From Rhizobacter sp. (lineage in GTDB: Bacteria; Pseudomonadota; Gammaproteobacteria; Burkholderiales; Burkholderiaceae_C): DNA of 50,971 nt. The translations under genes were made by a program, and so were the position numbers. Below, piece after piece: positions 32,621 to 41,830 of this stretch (position 1 is its first letter; each line of letters opens with the position of its first letter). Where the stretch lies: NCBI GenBank assembly GCA_025355745.1, contig JANXZA010000045.1, forward strand, positions 1-50,971, written 5' to 3'. The notes under the pieces are model-generated. The model saw only the letters and a list, made by a program, of their open reading frames with translations. It did not search any database and was not told the DNA's origin.

Positions 32621-32652
32621 GTTCACAAATTCTGGGGTGTTTGAAAGCCCTC

Positions 32653-32790
32653 GAAATTCACCACCGCCGAGGCGCAGAGAACGCAGAGTTGCGCAGAGTA
32701 AGAAAGTAAGAAAGAGCATTTCTCTGCGTGACCTCTGCGTGACCTCTGCGTGACCTCTGCGTTCTCTGCGCCTCGGCGGTGAGTGAGTTG
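32653..32790. repeat. Long intergenic hairpin repeat, family 1, copy F, with 11-bp tandem expansion
   Basis: Full hairpin whose left arm AAATTCACCACCGCCGAGG... pairs with the right arm ...CTCTGCGCCTCGGCGG. It carries GCCGAGG instead of GCAGAGG on both arms, a compensated change that keeps pairing. The right arm contains three tandem units of GTGACCTCTGC (about 32728-32760), so the two arms differ in length. It separates the feo operon from the membrane-protein operon. Confidence 0.85.
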
Positions 32791-32827
32791 GCCCATGCAT
32801 TGAAGCCGCCCCGTCGCCGCGCTGGCG

Positions 32828-33271
32828 TCAAGCCCCGCGGCGATGGCCCAGCAGCAGCAGCGCGGTGATGAGGCCGACGCTGGCATGGGCCCAGCCCAGC
32901 GCGGGCCGGATCGACTCCGGCGCGAAGTAGTACAGCAAGTAGCCGGTAAGTGCCATCGCCGCGCCCAGGCTGCACAGCATCAGGCCCGAGCTGCGCTGGT
33001 GCGACCACCGATGGCGCGCGCTCAGGCGCCAGCCTTGCGGCACATGCCCTGCGGCGATCACGCCGAGCGCGAACAGCCCAGCGTAGGCCGCCAGGCCGTG
33101 CAGGCGCATCGCCCAGGCTTCGAGCGGGTGCGGCAGGGCGTCCGGCCCCGAGCCGCTGCCCAGGCTGTAGTGCACGGCCAGCCAGACCACACCGGTTGCG
33201 ATCAGCAAGGCGCCGCTGGCGTAAAGCGTGCGGCGCTGCCACGGGATGAGGCGATGGGCGTGGCGCGTCAT
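32828..33271 (-). CDS. Four-helix integral membrane protein, possible b-type cytochrome-like electron carrier
   Basis: A 147-residue protein with four likely membrane helices (about 16-36, 57-77, 93-116, 124-142). It has histidines near helix ends at 34, 58, 76, 91 and 129 (AVHYSLG, MRLHGL, AAGHVPQG, WSHQRSS, GWAHASVG). The pattern recalls DUF4405/cytochrome b561-like proteins that hold heme, but I cannot prove heme binding. It is the last gene of a same-strand run porin, FMN-binding protein, apbE, this gene. That context suggests it feeds electrons from the quinone pool to the flavinylated periplasmic protein (inference). Start ATG 33271. Confidence 0.7.
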   Translation of the reverse strand: MTRHAHRLIPWQRRTLYASGALLIATGVVWLAVHYSLGSGSGPDALPHPLEAWAMRLHGLAAYAGLFALGVIAAGHVPQGWRLSARHRWSHQRSSGLMLCSLGAAMALTGYLLYYFAPESIRPALGWAHASVGLITALLLLGHRRGA

Positions 33272-33311
33272 GGCGGGCCGTTGGGGAGTGAAAGGAAGAA
33301 TCGGCGGAGAG

Positions 33312-34241
33312 TCAAGAAAAGAGCCGCAGGCCAGGCGCTCGCGAGGCTGCCGGCGGGTTCTGGATGGCGCCGTGCTCGAAGGCGCGCCATTGTGCCCGCA
33401 GGCTTCGGCAGATCCGGTCGGCGGTGGCCGGGCACAGCAGCGCAACCTTCGTGAGCGCGTCTGCCACGGCGGCGCTGAAGGCCTGAACGACGACCGAGTT
33501 CGATGACCGAACGCTGCGGCCGCTGCGGGGGTCGATGTGCGGGGTGGTAATGTGGGCCGCGCTGACGTCAGCACCAGCGGCATCACCATCGGCATTGCAC
33601 GACGCCGCAAGCGCAGCATCCCGCAGCATCGCCACCGGCCGCAAGCCGTCGGCAAAGCGCAGGTGCACCGGGTGCGCGGCCGGGCCGAAGGCGCGCATGT
33701 CGCCGCCGGCGTTGACGAGGCCCGAGGTGATGCCGGCGGCTTCGAGTGCGATCACGGCGCAGTCGACCGCGTAGCCCTTGGCGATGCCGCCCAGATCGAT
33801 CCACACCGGCGCGCGCACGCGCAGGCGGTGCTCATCGAGCCACTCGATGCCCTCGGCCAGCGTGCCGGCCTTCGCGGGCTGCGCGCCCTGCGGCCGCGGC
33901 AGGCGGCCGCTGGCGACCAGCGCCGGCGCGATCGCCGCATTGAACAGGCCGCCGCTGCGCAGCTCCACGTCGAGCGCCAAACGAAGCACGCGTGCCGTGT
34001 CGGCGCTGATTTGCAGCGAGGTGCCGGACGGCGCGCGGGCGATGGCGCACACATCGCTGCCCGACTCGTGAAAGCTCATCAATCGGTGGACCTCGGCGAT
34101 GCGTGTGAAGCCCAGCTCGGTGGCGTGCAGGAAGGCGGCCTCGGAAGGCGCATCGATGGCGATTTCGACCAGCGTGCCCAGCCATGGCTTGGCGCGCCGG
34201 CGCAGCGCGAGCGCGAGCGTTGGCATGTCAAAGCTTGCCAT
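33312..34241 (-). CDS. apbE: FAD:protein FMN transferase, ApbE family
   Basis: A 309-residue flavin transferase that attaches FMN from FAD to a Thr/Ser in periplasmic target proteins. WIDLGGIAKGYAVDCAV, GLVNAGGDMRAFG and the PHIDPRSGRSV region are characteristic; VEIAIDAPSEAAF begins the fold. There is no obvious signal peptide or lipobox, unlike many ApbE proteins, so either its export is unclear or it modifies its partner before export. The start at 34241 overlaps the FMN-binding-protein stop; ATG 34226 is an alternative. The adjacent gene encodes the likely substrate. Confidence 0.88.
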   Translation of the reverse strand: MASFDMPTLALALRRRAKPWLGTLVEIAIDAPSEAAFLHATELGFTRIAEVHRLMSFHESGSDVCAIARAPSGTSLQISADTARVLRLALDVELRSGGLFNAAIAPALVASGRLPRPQGAQPAKAGTLAEGIEWLDEHRLRVRAPVWIDLGGIAKGYAVDCAVIALEAAGITSGLVNAGGDMRAFGPAAHPVHLRFADGLRPVAMLRDAALAASCNADGDAAGADVSAAHITTPHIDPRSGRSVRSSNSVVVQAFSAAVADALTKVALLCPATADRICRSLRAQWRAFEHGAIQNPPAASRAPGLRLFS

Positions 34242-34773
34242 TCGCCCTCAGCGTGCTGACGACGGCCACGATGCGGCGCACGCCGTCGGTGACGCTGGTG
34301 CTGCTCATGGTGGCACCGCTGATGTTGACGATGTCTTCGCTGACGCGCAGCCGCGCCTCCACGCCCTTGCCGACGAACTGCTTGCGCCACGCCGGCAGGC
34401 GCACCTCGTAGCCATGGCTTTCGCGGTAGGCCAGGATCTCGACGTTGCGCACCTTGCCGTCGGTGCCCAGGCCGACCGCGTAATCGATCAACTCGAACTT
34501 GCCGAGCACCGCGTCGAAGACGACGACGCCGAGAGGCACGTCGCCCTTCATCGCGGTCATCGTGCGCCACGCGGCCGAGCGTGCCGACAGGCCGGCGGCC
34601 TGGGCCACCGCGCGCATCTCGTCGGGGCTCAGCTGCAGCGTGTTTTCGTTGAAGGCGCTGGCCTCGGGGAAGCAGCGCCGCGCGGCTTCTTCCGGGGTGG
34701 CGTATTGGGTGGCCGAGGCGCTAACGCCGAAACTGAGCAGCACTGGCAGCGGCAGCCATTGGAAGCCGTTCAT
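34228..34773 (-). CDS. FMN-binding domain protein (covalent flavin carrier), periplasmic
   Basis: A 181-residue protein with a signal peptide (about 1-20, cleavage near ASA|TQ) and a C-terminal FMN_bind domain. The flavinylation motif DIVNISGATMSS has SGAT at 152-155; by analogy with NqrC/RnfG, Thr155 would carry FMN through a phosphoester bond put there by ApbE, whose gene overlaps it. The segment FELIDYAVGLGTDGKVRNVEIL is typical of the fold. It lies seven bases after the porin stop. Expected role: single-electron flavin carrier in the periplasm. Confidence 0.87.
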   Translation of the reverse strand: MNGFQWLPLPVLLSFGVSASATQYATPEEAARRCFPEASAFNENTLQLSPDEMRAVAQAAGLSARSAAWRTMTAMKGDVPLGVVVFDAVLGKFELIDYAVGLGTDGKVRNVEILAYRESHGYEVRLPAWRKQFVGKGVEARLRVSEDIVNISGATMSSTSVTDGVRRIVAVVSTLRANGKL

Positions 34774-34780
34774 GGCAGGC

Positions 34781-36121
34781 TCAGAACGAGTAACCGAGGC
34801 CGATGTTGAAGCGGTCGGAGTCCTTCACGACCTTGTAGCGCTGGATGTCGGCCTTCAGCACGACCGCCGGCGTGAGGTTGAAGTTGGCGCCGATCGTGGC
34901 GATGCCTTCGGTCTCATACGCTGCCACGTTCAGCCCCGGCACCACGCCGTCGAACTGGCGCCCGGTGTTGATGCGCTCGTAGCGCGCGAACGGCGCGATC
35001 GAATAGCCGCCGGCCAGCGCGAACTTGTAGGCAGCCTGCACGAACGCGCCGTCGAAGGCCTTCGGCACCAGGTACGGCGCACCCGCAAACGTCGCGTTCA
35101 ACTCGCCGGCGCCGGTGATGCTGCCGCGCGCGTAGACCGCCGACAGGTCCCATTGCCCGGGCGTCCATTTGGCGTGCAGGTCCCACAACGTGTAGCGCGC
35201 GTTCGGCGCCGCAAAGCCGGGCGCGCCGTGCGCCATCTTGCCAGTCAGCAGGCCGCCGCCGATGCGCAGCCCGGGGATGCCGCGCCAGTCGACCGCACCG
35301 AACAGCGTCAGGTTCTTCGACTTGGCGAACTGCCCTTCCTGGTGGACGGCACGCAGCGGCGAGCCGGCCGCTTCGGCGTCGGCCGGATCCCACTTGGTCA
35401 GGTCGGGGCCGGTGGACACGCCGGCGCTCCACGAGACGCCGTTGTCGTGCTCGCCGAAGAGCTGGAAGCCGACCTCGCGCAAGGTGGTCGGGATGATCGA
35501 GGTGTCGATCACCGGGCGCAGCACGCCGTAGAACGCGGTCGGCTCGTGGTTCTGGTTCACCAGGCCGATCGGCATCAGGAACAGGCCGGCGCGCAGGCCG
35601 TAGGTGTCGTTCAGCTTGTGCTCGACATAGACCTGTTCGATCGCCACCTCGCCGCTGTCGGTGGACGACGCGACCGCATGCTCAATCTCGACTTCTGCGA
35701 CCACTTTTGTGCGCTCGTCAAAGCGGTGCTGGAAGCCGAGCACGAAGCGCGCTATGTCGGTGCTGGTGGCGGCGCTGTCGCGGCGCGGGCGGGTGTAGTT
35801 GATCTCGCCGTAGGAGGTGATCTGCGTTGCCGCGCCGGCTCCACGGCCGGCGCTGGCGGTTGCCGCCATCGGGGCTGCGGCGGCTGCGGCCGATGCGGTT
35901 GCGGCTGACGCTGCTGACGCCGCGGCCTGTCGATCCTGGGTCTGGCCCTCCTTGATCGACGCCAGTTCGGCCTTGACCTTGTTCAGCTCGGCCGCCAGGT
36001 CATCCAGGCGCTTAATCAGTGCGGCCTCGTTGCTCTGGGCGCTGGCGGCGCCATGGGCCAGCAGCAGGCTGAGGGCCAGCGTGCTCAGGGCGAAGGTCTT
36101 GGGGGGGTGGGGCAGGTGCAT
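34781..36121 (-). CDS. Outer-membrane porin, OprO/OprP-like beta barrel
   Basis: A 446-residue outer-membrane protein. The signal peptide is residues 1-28 (cleavage ASA|QS), then a short coiled coil (about 30-58, LIKRLDDLAAELNKVKAEL) like those of trimeric porins that reach the periplasm. A low-complexity Ala/Ser linker (65-95) follows, and then a beta barrel beginning QITSYGEINYTRPR and ending in the Phe-terminated strand FNIGLGYSF. It is first in the run with the FMN-binding, apbE and membrane-protein genes. The transported compound is unknown. An oxidised metal or small electron acceptor would suit the electron-transfer neighbours (inference). The start at 36121 gives the signal peptide. 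Confidence 0.82.
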   Translation of the reverse strand: MHLPHPPKTFALSTLALSLLLAHGAASAQSNEAALIKRLDDLAAELNKVKAELASIKEGQTQDRQAAASAASAATASAAAAAAPMAATASAGRGAGAATQITSYGEINYTRPRRDSAATSTDIARFVLGFQHRFDERTKVVAEVEIEHAVASSTDSGEVAIEQVYVEHKLNDTYGLRAGLFLMPIGLVNQNHEPTAFYGVLRPVIDTSIIPTTLREVGFQLFGEHDNGVSWSAGVSTGPDLTKWDPADAEAAGSPLRAVHQEGQFAKSKNLTLFGAVDWRGIPGLRIGGGLLTGKMAHGAPGFAAPNARYTLWDLHAKWTPGQWDLSAVYARGSITGAGELNATFAGAPYLVPKAFDGAFVQAAYKFALAGGYSIAPFARYERINTGRQFDGVVPGLNVAAYETEGIATIGANFNLTPAVVLKADIQRYKVVKDSDRFNIGLGYSF

Positions 36122-36221
36122 GGCGTGGGTTTCGGTGCGTTGAAATCGGGAACAGGTAGTGGACGGAAGGACGGGCGCGATGCGGCTCAGCCCATGTGCG
36201 GCCACGTCATGTCGGGACATG

Positions 36222-37604
36222 TCATGACAGGGCTGGGCCGGCATAGCGCAGCGAGCCGAACAGCCCGGCGGTTTCGGCTTCGGGGCCGGCGGCAAAGTAC
36301 AGCGCGTGGGTGTCGCCCAGGCTCACGCCGTTGCCGAACATCAGCGCCCAGGTGCCGTCCAGGCCGATCGCCTGGCCGGCCTCGTTGCGCAGGTAGTCGA
36401 TGAAGCGGCCGGTGGTCGGGTTGAACGCGGCGATCTTGCCGGCGCCGCCGAAGTTGCCGACCAGCAGCGCGTTCGACAGCAGCCCGAAGTCGGCTGGCGC
36501 AATGGCCACGCCCCAGGGTGCGTTCAGGCGGCCGGCGTCGTCATACACCAGCACCTGTTGGCCGGTGAGCGTGAACTCGACGACCTTGCCGCGGTTCGGA
36601 AAGCCGCCGGCCTTGGCCTCGGCGGCCGCGTCGAGCGAGTCTTCCTCGCTTGGCTGGATCTTGCTGGCGTCGACGATGAAGCCGTTCGCATCGCGCAGCA
36701 CCTGGCTGATGCAGTACATCATGAACACCCGGCCGCCGATGACCTGGATGTTGAACGGCACCGGCTCGCCCGGCCTCGCGGCATTGCCCTGCGACGGGTT
36801 CGCCGCATCGAGCAAGGCGCCGGTCGCGAACGGGTTCGCAAAGCCCTGCGTCGGCACGAGCTGCCAGGCCTTGTCGAACTGACGGATCTGCGGCGTGCGG
36901 CCGAAGTCGGCAACCCATAGCGTGTCCCAGGTATCGGTCTTGATGGTCACGCCGAACATCGACATGCCGAGCGCGCTGCCTTCATACATCAACTGCGCCG
37001 GGCCGTTCACCCGCACGGTGCTGCCGTCGCGGGCGCGGTCGGTCCAGGCCGACAGCTGGCCGGAGTCGGTGACGAAGACGAAGCGGGCCGAGCCGTCGAA
37101 CGTGACCACGCCGCCGTTCGCGCTCGCCGTCTGCGCGGTGACGCGGAACAGGTCGGAGTTGAGCGCTGCGCCGTTGAACGCCGTGCCGGTTGATTTGCCC
37201 AGGCTCGCGCTGGTGGTCAGCGCGTCGGCACCGGGCAGGTACACCTCGCCCAGGCCGTCCTGGAACAGCGTTCTGAGTTTCGGATCGACCGCCGCGTTGA
37301 CATCGCCGACGAACTGCCACGAGGTGCCGCCGCCGAGCACCCAGAAGTGGCCACCAGCGCCGGCCGGGCGGATCGCAATGCCCCAGGCATCGACCATGTC
37401 GGGCAGCGTGAACGCGGCGCCGTACGAAGGCTTCGTCGCCGCCAGGTTGGTCTGCCGGTAGGCGTTGCGCACGGCCAGCGGTGGCACCACGGTGGCGCCG
37501 GTCGGCTCGCCACCGCCGCCGCAGGCCTGCAGCAAGGGTGCGGTGGCCAGGCCGGCGCTGAGCTGCACACTCCAGCGGACGAAATCTCTGCGGTTCAGGG
37601 TCAC
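36222..37604 (-). CDS. TIGR03118-like secreted protein with Tat motif and lipobox
   Basis: A 460-residue protein. The N-terminus has a twin-arginine motif (NRRDFVRW, Arg5-Arg6) and, at the end of the hydrophobic stretch, a lipobox LLQAC with Cys28, suggesting a Tat-exported lipoprotein. The body looks like a beta-propeller: repeated VADFGRTPQIRQFDK, LLVGNFGGAGKIAAFNPTTG and LYFAAGPEAETAGLFGSL. This matches the TIGR03118 family, whose function is unknown. The GTG at 37602-37604 is the start that keeps the RR motif; longer ORF extensions run into bfr. It faces away from bfr across a 102-bp gap containing a Fur-like box. Confidence 0.78.
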   Translation of the reverse strand: MTLNRRDFVRWSVQLSAGLATAPLLQACGGGGEPTGATVVPPLAVRNAYRQTNLAATKPSYGAAFTLPDMVDAWGIAIRPAGAGGHFWVLGGGTSWQFVGDVNAAVDPKLRTLFQDGLGEVYLPGADALTTSASLGKSTGTAFNGAALNSDLFRVTAQTASANGGVVTFDGSARFVFVTDSGQLSAWTDRARDGSTVRVNGPAQLMYEGSALGMSMFGVTIKTDTWDTLWVADFGRTPQIRQFDKAWQLVPTQGFANPFATGALLDAANPSQGNAARPGEPVPFNIQVIGGRVFMMYCISQVLRDANGFIVDASKIQPSEEDSLDAAAEAKAGGFPNRGKVVEFTLTGQQVLVYDDAGRLNAPWGVAIAPADFGLLSNALLVGNFGGAGKIAAFNPTTGRFIDYLRNEAGQAIGLDGTWALMFGNGVSLGDTHALYFAAGPEAETAGLFGSLRYAGPALS

Positions 37605-37648
37605 CGATGGCCTCTTGCGAATGGATGAGTCACAATAAATGTAGCAGC

Positions 37649-37667
37649 AATGAGAATGATTCGCAGT
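37649..37667. promoter_or_regulatory. Fur-box-like site between TIGR03118-like gene and bfr
   Basis: AATGAGAATGATTCGCAGT is a 9-1-9 imperfect palindrome (7 of 9 pairs) and resembles the classical Fur consensus. It lies 39 bp before the bfr ATG and 44 bp before the GTG of the divergent gene, so it could control both. Confidence 0.65.
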
Positions 37668-37706
37668 CATAATCACGTTGGATTTGCAACACAGCCAGGA
37701 GCCGGC

Positions 37707-38183
37707 ATGAAAAGCGACCCGAAGGTCATCGAGCATCTGAACGCGCAACTCAGGAACGAACTGACCGCGACGAACCAGTACTTCCTGCACTACCGGATGC
37801 TCAAACACTGGGGCTTCGACAAGCTGGCGAAGAAGGAGTACGAAGAGTCGATCGGCGAGATGAAGCACGCCGACCGGCTGATGGAGCGCATCTTCGTGCT
37901 CGACGGCCTGCCGAACCTGCAAGACCTCGGCAAGCTGCTGATCGGCGAGGACGTGCCCGAAGTGTTGAGCTGCGACCTGCAGTCCGAGACCGGCGCGCAG
38001 GCCACGATCAAGGACGGCATCGCCTACTGCGAATCGGTGCGCGACTACGTCTCGCGCGACCTGCTGCAAGGCATTCTGGACGACACCGAGGAGCACATCG
38101 ACTTCCTCGAAACCCAGATCGACCTGGTCGGCAAGGTGGGGCTGGAAAACTATCTGCAGTCGCAGATCGGGCACGTGAGCTGA
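37707..38183 (+). CDS. bfr: Bacterioferritin
   Basis: A 158-residue heme-containing ferritin that stores iron in a 24-mer. Ferroxidase ligands are in place: Glu18, Glu51, His54, and Glu/His of [11 protein letters not shown]. Met52 is the heme ligand. [21 protein letters not shown] is a typical start. The ATG at 37707 has CAGGAG about seven bases upstream; a start at 37650 would translate the Fur-like box. It is followed by bfd, whose product helps release the iron. Confidence 0.96.
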   Translation: MKSDPKVIEHLNAQLRNELTATNQYFLHYRMLKHWGFDKLAKKEYEESIGEMKHADRLMERIFVLDGLPNLQDLGKLLIGEDVPEVLSCDLQSETGAQATIKDGIAYCESVRDYVSRDLLQGILDDTEEHIDFLETQIDLVGKVGLENYLQSQIGHVS

Positions 38184-38229
38184 GCGAACGAATCACTGCA
38201 ATCGAAGCTAGCGCTGGCAAAGGACGACC

Positions 38230-38484
38230 ATGATCGTTTGCGTGTGTCGCGGGGTGTCAGACCGACAGATCCGCCAGGCTGTGGCCGAGGGCGCGCACAG
38301 CCTCGAATGTCTGCAAATCGAGCTCGGGGTGGCCACGCAATGCGGGCGCTGCGCCGACTGCGCCTCGCGCCTGCTGTGCGCGGCGCGCGGCGCGGGGACG
38401 CATGCGCACTCGCAAGCGCACTCGCACTCGCACGCGCAGCATGTGGTCACCGTGTCGCACGGCTTGCGGGCGCAGACGGCCTGA
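38230..38484 (+). CDS. bfd: Bacterioferritin-associated ferredoxin with His-rich tail
   Basis: An 84-residue [2Fe-2S] protein that reduces ferric iron in bacterioferritin. The cluster cysteines match Bfd: Cys4 and Cys6 (VCVC), Cys38 and Cys41 (TQCGRC). The first 55 residues make a full Bfd domain. The rest is a tail with alternating His ([15 protein letters not shown], about 57-71), not usual in Bfd and probably metal-binding. It lies 46 bp after bfr on the same strand. Confidence 0.92.
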   Translation: MIVCVCRGVSDRQIRQAVAEGAHSLECLQIELGVATQCGRCADCASRLLCAARGAGTHAHSQAHSHSHAQHVVTVSHGLRAQTA

Positions 38485-38566
38485 GCGGTTTCGCGCGGCC
38501 GGTGGCGCTGCCTACAATTCGCGCTCCGTTGACTCTCACCGGGCGCGCCGTTGCGCGCCTCCGCCC

Positions 38567-39860
<1,294 letters not shown>

Positions 39861-39955
39861 GGCCGGCTTTCGGACTTGGCTGCGGCACTGAACGGTGCCG
39901 CTGCTGCGCTAGAATCTGCGGCTCGGCATCGCTCAGCCGAGCGTTTGAAACACCT

Positions 39956-40043
39956 GGAGAGGTGGCAGAGTGGTCGAATGTACCTGACTCGAAATCAGGC
40001 GAACCGTAAGGTTCCGAGGGTTCGAATCCCTCCCTCTCCTCCA
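39956..40043 (+). tRNA. tRNA-Ser(CGA)
   Basis: Complete class II tRNA. The acceptor arm GGAGAGG (39956-39962) pairs with CCTCTCC (40033-40039), the anticodon stem-loop CCTGA-CTCGAAA-TCAGG gives anticodon CGA (reads UCG), the long variable arm is GAACC-GTAA-GGTTC, the T-loop is TTCGAAT, and CCA is encoded. The discriminator base is T (40040) where serine tRNAs normally have G. It lies 95 bp after serS. Confidence 0.93.
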
Positions 40044-40053
40044 GTGAAATCAA

Positions 40054-40075
40054 GGCTGCCGCAGGCAGCCTTTTT
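40054..40075 (+). terminator. Rho-independent terminator after tRNA-Ser
   Basis: Perfect stem GGCTGCC (40054-40060) and GGCAGCC (40064-40070) with loop GCA, followed by TTTTT. It starts 11 bases after the tRNA CCA end. Confidence 0.93.
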
Positions 40076-40112
40076 CACGCCGTGCGCCGATGCGCACATG
40101 CCTCGTCTTTGC

Positions 40113-40484
40113 TCACGGGCACAACTCCATGCGCCGCGTCACGCCGCGAATGACCTCGTCGCTGAACCAGAAGAAGTAGCTGGTCACGGTCACCAGGCTG
40201 CTGTCCTTGGCGCGGGTCTTGTACTCGACCGGAACCACCCAGCCGACGTAGCCGCCGGAGTTGGCGCCCATCGGGCAGGCGCCGCGCTGCGGTGTGCCGA
40301 TGACGAGTTCGCGGTTCGGGTCGAGGCCGCGCACCGTGGCATCGAAATAGTTGGTGATCGCCGACTCGTGATTGCGCGGCGCGGTGCTTCGAACCACCGT
40401 GTCGGTGGGCGGCGGCGCGCGGTTCAAACCGCACCCGGCGATGAGGCATGCGGCGAGTGCTGCGGCTGCTGCGATCTTGGTCAT
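40113..40484 (-). CDS. Hypothetical lipoprotein
   Basis: A 123-residue protein with a lipoprotein signal (AAAAALAACLIAGC, lipobox LIAG-Cys18), so probably anchored in the envelope. The mature part has GTPQRGACPMGANSGGYVGWVVPVEYKTR and a C-terminal YFFWFSDEVIRGVTRRMELCP with two further cysteines that could form a disulfide. I do not recognise the family. It converges on the tRNA-Ser terminator. The 289-bp region upstream (40485-40773) has no gene I can support and must hold its promoter. Confidence 0.7.
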   Translation of the reverse strand: MTKIAAAAALAACLIAGCGLNRAPPPTDTVVRSTAPRNHESAITNYFDATVRGLDPNRELVIGTPQRGACPMGANSGGYVGWVVPVEYKTRAKDSSLVTVTSYFFWFSDEVIRGVTRRMELCP

Positions 40485-40773
40485 CGTTGGTTCCTGCTGT
40501 GATCGGCGCCGCGCACGGGTGCTCGGCGGGGAATGGCCGCAACTGGAGGTGGTTGTCGCACAGGCCGTGCCGTGCTGCCAATCCCCGCCAGCGCGGCCGG
40601 CCCCGCATTTTGCCGACTGTTAACGAAAGCCCGGAATTTTGTCTCGCGTCGACCTGCGGTGTGGCCGCGCGGCGCAGTCGCGCGGCAATTCTTCACGCTG
40701 CGCACGCCAGCGGGCCCGCAACCCCCTGGGTCGCGGGCTGTGAAGCATCAACGTCGCATCGAACAATGAGCCC

Positions 40774-41037
40774 ATGACGATCAAGCCCATCAAGCCCATC
40801 AAGCCCATCAAACCCACCCACATCTACGACTGGGATGCCGAGCCCGTCGACGAGCGGCCCTCGGAGTTCATGAATTCCACCAGTTGGTCAGCGTCGTCGA
40901 GCTTCCATCCACCGGTCCCGGTGGCGCGCAGCGCGCCGTCGCGGTTCGGGTTCGCCGGCGTGCTTATCGTGGCGTTGACGCTGCTGGCGCTGGGCGCCTT
41001 GGCGATCGCTAAGATCATTCCGCTGTTACGCGGCTGA
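40774..41037 (+). CDS. Small single-pass membrane protein with Ile-Lys-Pro repeats
   Basis: An 87-residue ORF. Four 9-bp tandem units (ATCAAGCCC, 40780-40815) encode (Ile-Lys-Pro)x4 directly after the start. Then come an acidic stretch (YDWDAEPVDERP), a Ser-rich linker, and one C-terminal membrane helix (FAGVLIVALTLLALGALAIAKIIPLL). No family recognised. Codon use after the repeat is like the neighbours and the membrane helix is convincing, so I think it is expressed, but this is not certain. Confidence 0.5.
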   Translation: MTIKPIKPIKPIKPTHIYDWDAEPVDERPSEFMNSTSWSASSSFHPPVPVARSAPSRFGFAGVLIVALTLLALGALAIAKIIPLLRG

Positions 41038-41171
41038 AGCCGAACCGCAGGCGCGGGTAAAGCGTTGGGGCGGTCGGTGGTTCACAGATCTTTACCGCGC
41101 AGCCAATCCGCATTCACCGGATGGGGCGAGCATTCATGCAGTGGCCCGATGTCCGGGCGAAAGGGTTCAAG

Positions 41172-41741
41172 ATGTTCCGATCAAGGAGTGAAAATTTCGC
41201 AGTGCCGACACTGCGCTGGCTCGCCGCCAGTGTGCTGGTGATGGCCGCGGCCGCAAGCTCGCTTCCTGCGCACGCGCAGGAAGGCGGTGGCGGCGGCCAC
41301 ATGGCCCCGCCACCGGGCGGCATGATGCTGTTCAACGGCCCACCCGAGCACATCGCGCGGCTGGTTGACCACATGCTCGACGGGCTCGGAGCCACCGATG
41401 CGCAACGCGCCCAGATCAAGCAGATTGCGCAAGCTGCGGGCGTTGACCTGAAAGCCCAGCGCGATGCCGGCCGCAGCCTGCGCGACAAGGGCATGCAGGC
41501 CTTTGCGGCGCCGACGATCGACGCCGCAGCCGCCGAGTCGGTGCGCCAGCAAATCGTCGCCCAGCAGGACCAGGCCAGCAAGCGCGTGCTGGCTGCCTTG
41601 CTCGACATCGGCAAGGTGTTGACGCCCGAGCAGCGGGCCCGCATCGGCGAGCGCATGAAGCAGCGTCAGGCGATGATGCAGGAGCGGCTGCAACGCGCCG
41701 AGCGCCGCAGTGGCGAACGCGGCGAACGGCCGAAGCCATGA
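41172..41741 (+). CDS. Spy/CpxP-like periplasmic protein
   Basis: A 189-residue protein with a signal peptide (hydrophobic WLAASVLVMAAAASSL, cleavage near AHA|QE). A Gly/His/Pro/Met-rich segment follows (GGGGGHMAPPPGGMM), then a helical region with LGATDAQRAQIKQIAQ and LTPEQRARIGERMKQRQAMM. The LTxxQ pattern is that of Spy/CpxP chaperones and periplasmic metal sensors. It is followed by a response regulator and sensor kinase, the classical cpxP/zraP context, so it may feed back on that kinase. ATG 41172 is chosen because it directly precedes the basic n-region; 41121 is possible. Confidence 0.75.
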   Translation: MFRSRSENFAVPTLRWLAASVLVMAAAASSLPAHAQEGGGGGHMAPPPGGMMLFNGPPEHIARLVDHMLDGLGATDAQRAQIKQIAQAAGVDLKAQRDAGRSLRDKGMQAFAAPTIDAAAAESVRQQIVAQQDQASKRVLAALLDIGKVLTPEQRARIGERMKQRQAMMQERLQRAERRSGERGERPKP

Positions 41742-41830
41742 ACCCGGCCGGCGCGGCGCGCGCCCCGGTGGCTGGTACGGCGCGCGCCCCGGTAGTCACC
41801 GCAGCGCGGCCATCGTCTTGGAGTATTCGC

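Noticed and set aside
37605-38174. Extension of the TIGR03118-like gene across bfr
   Set aside because: It would place about 190 codons antisense to bfr; the GTG at 37604 puts the twin-arginine motif at the N-terminus as expected.
40485-40773. Short plus-strand ORFs upstream of the small membrane gene
   Set aside because: Low-complexity, no ribosome-binding site or recognisable motif; treated as intergenic. A weak GC hairpin near 40708-40742 lacks a T-tract.
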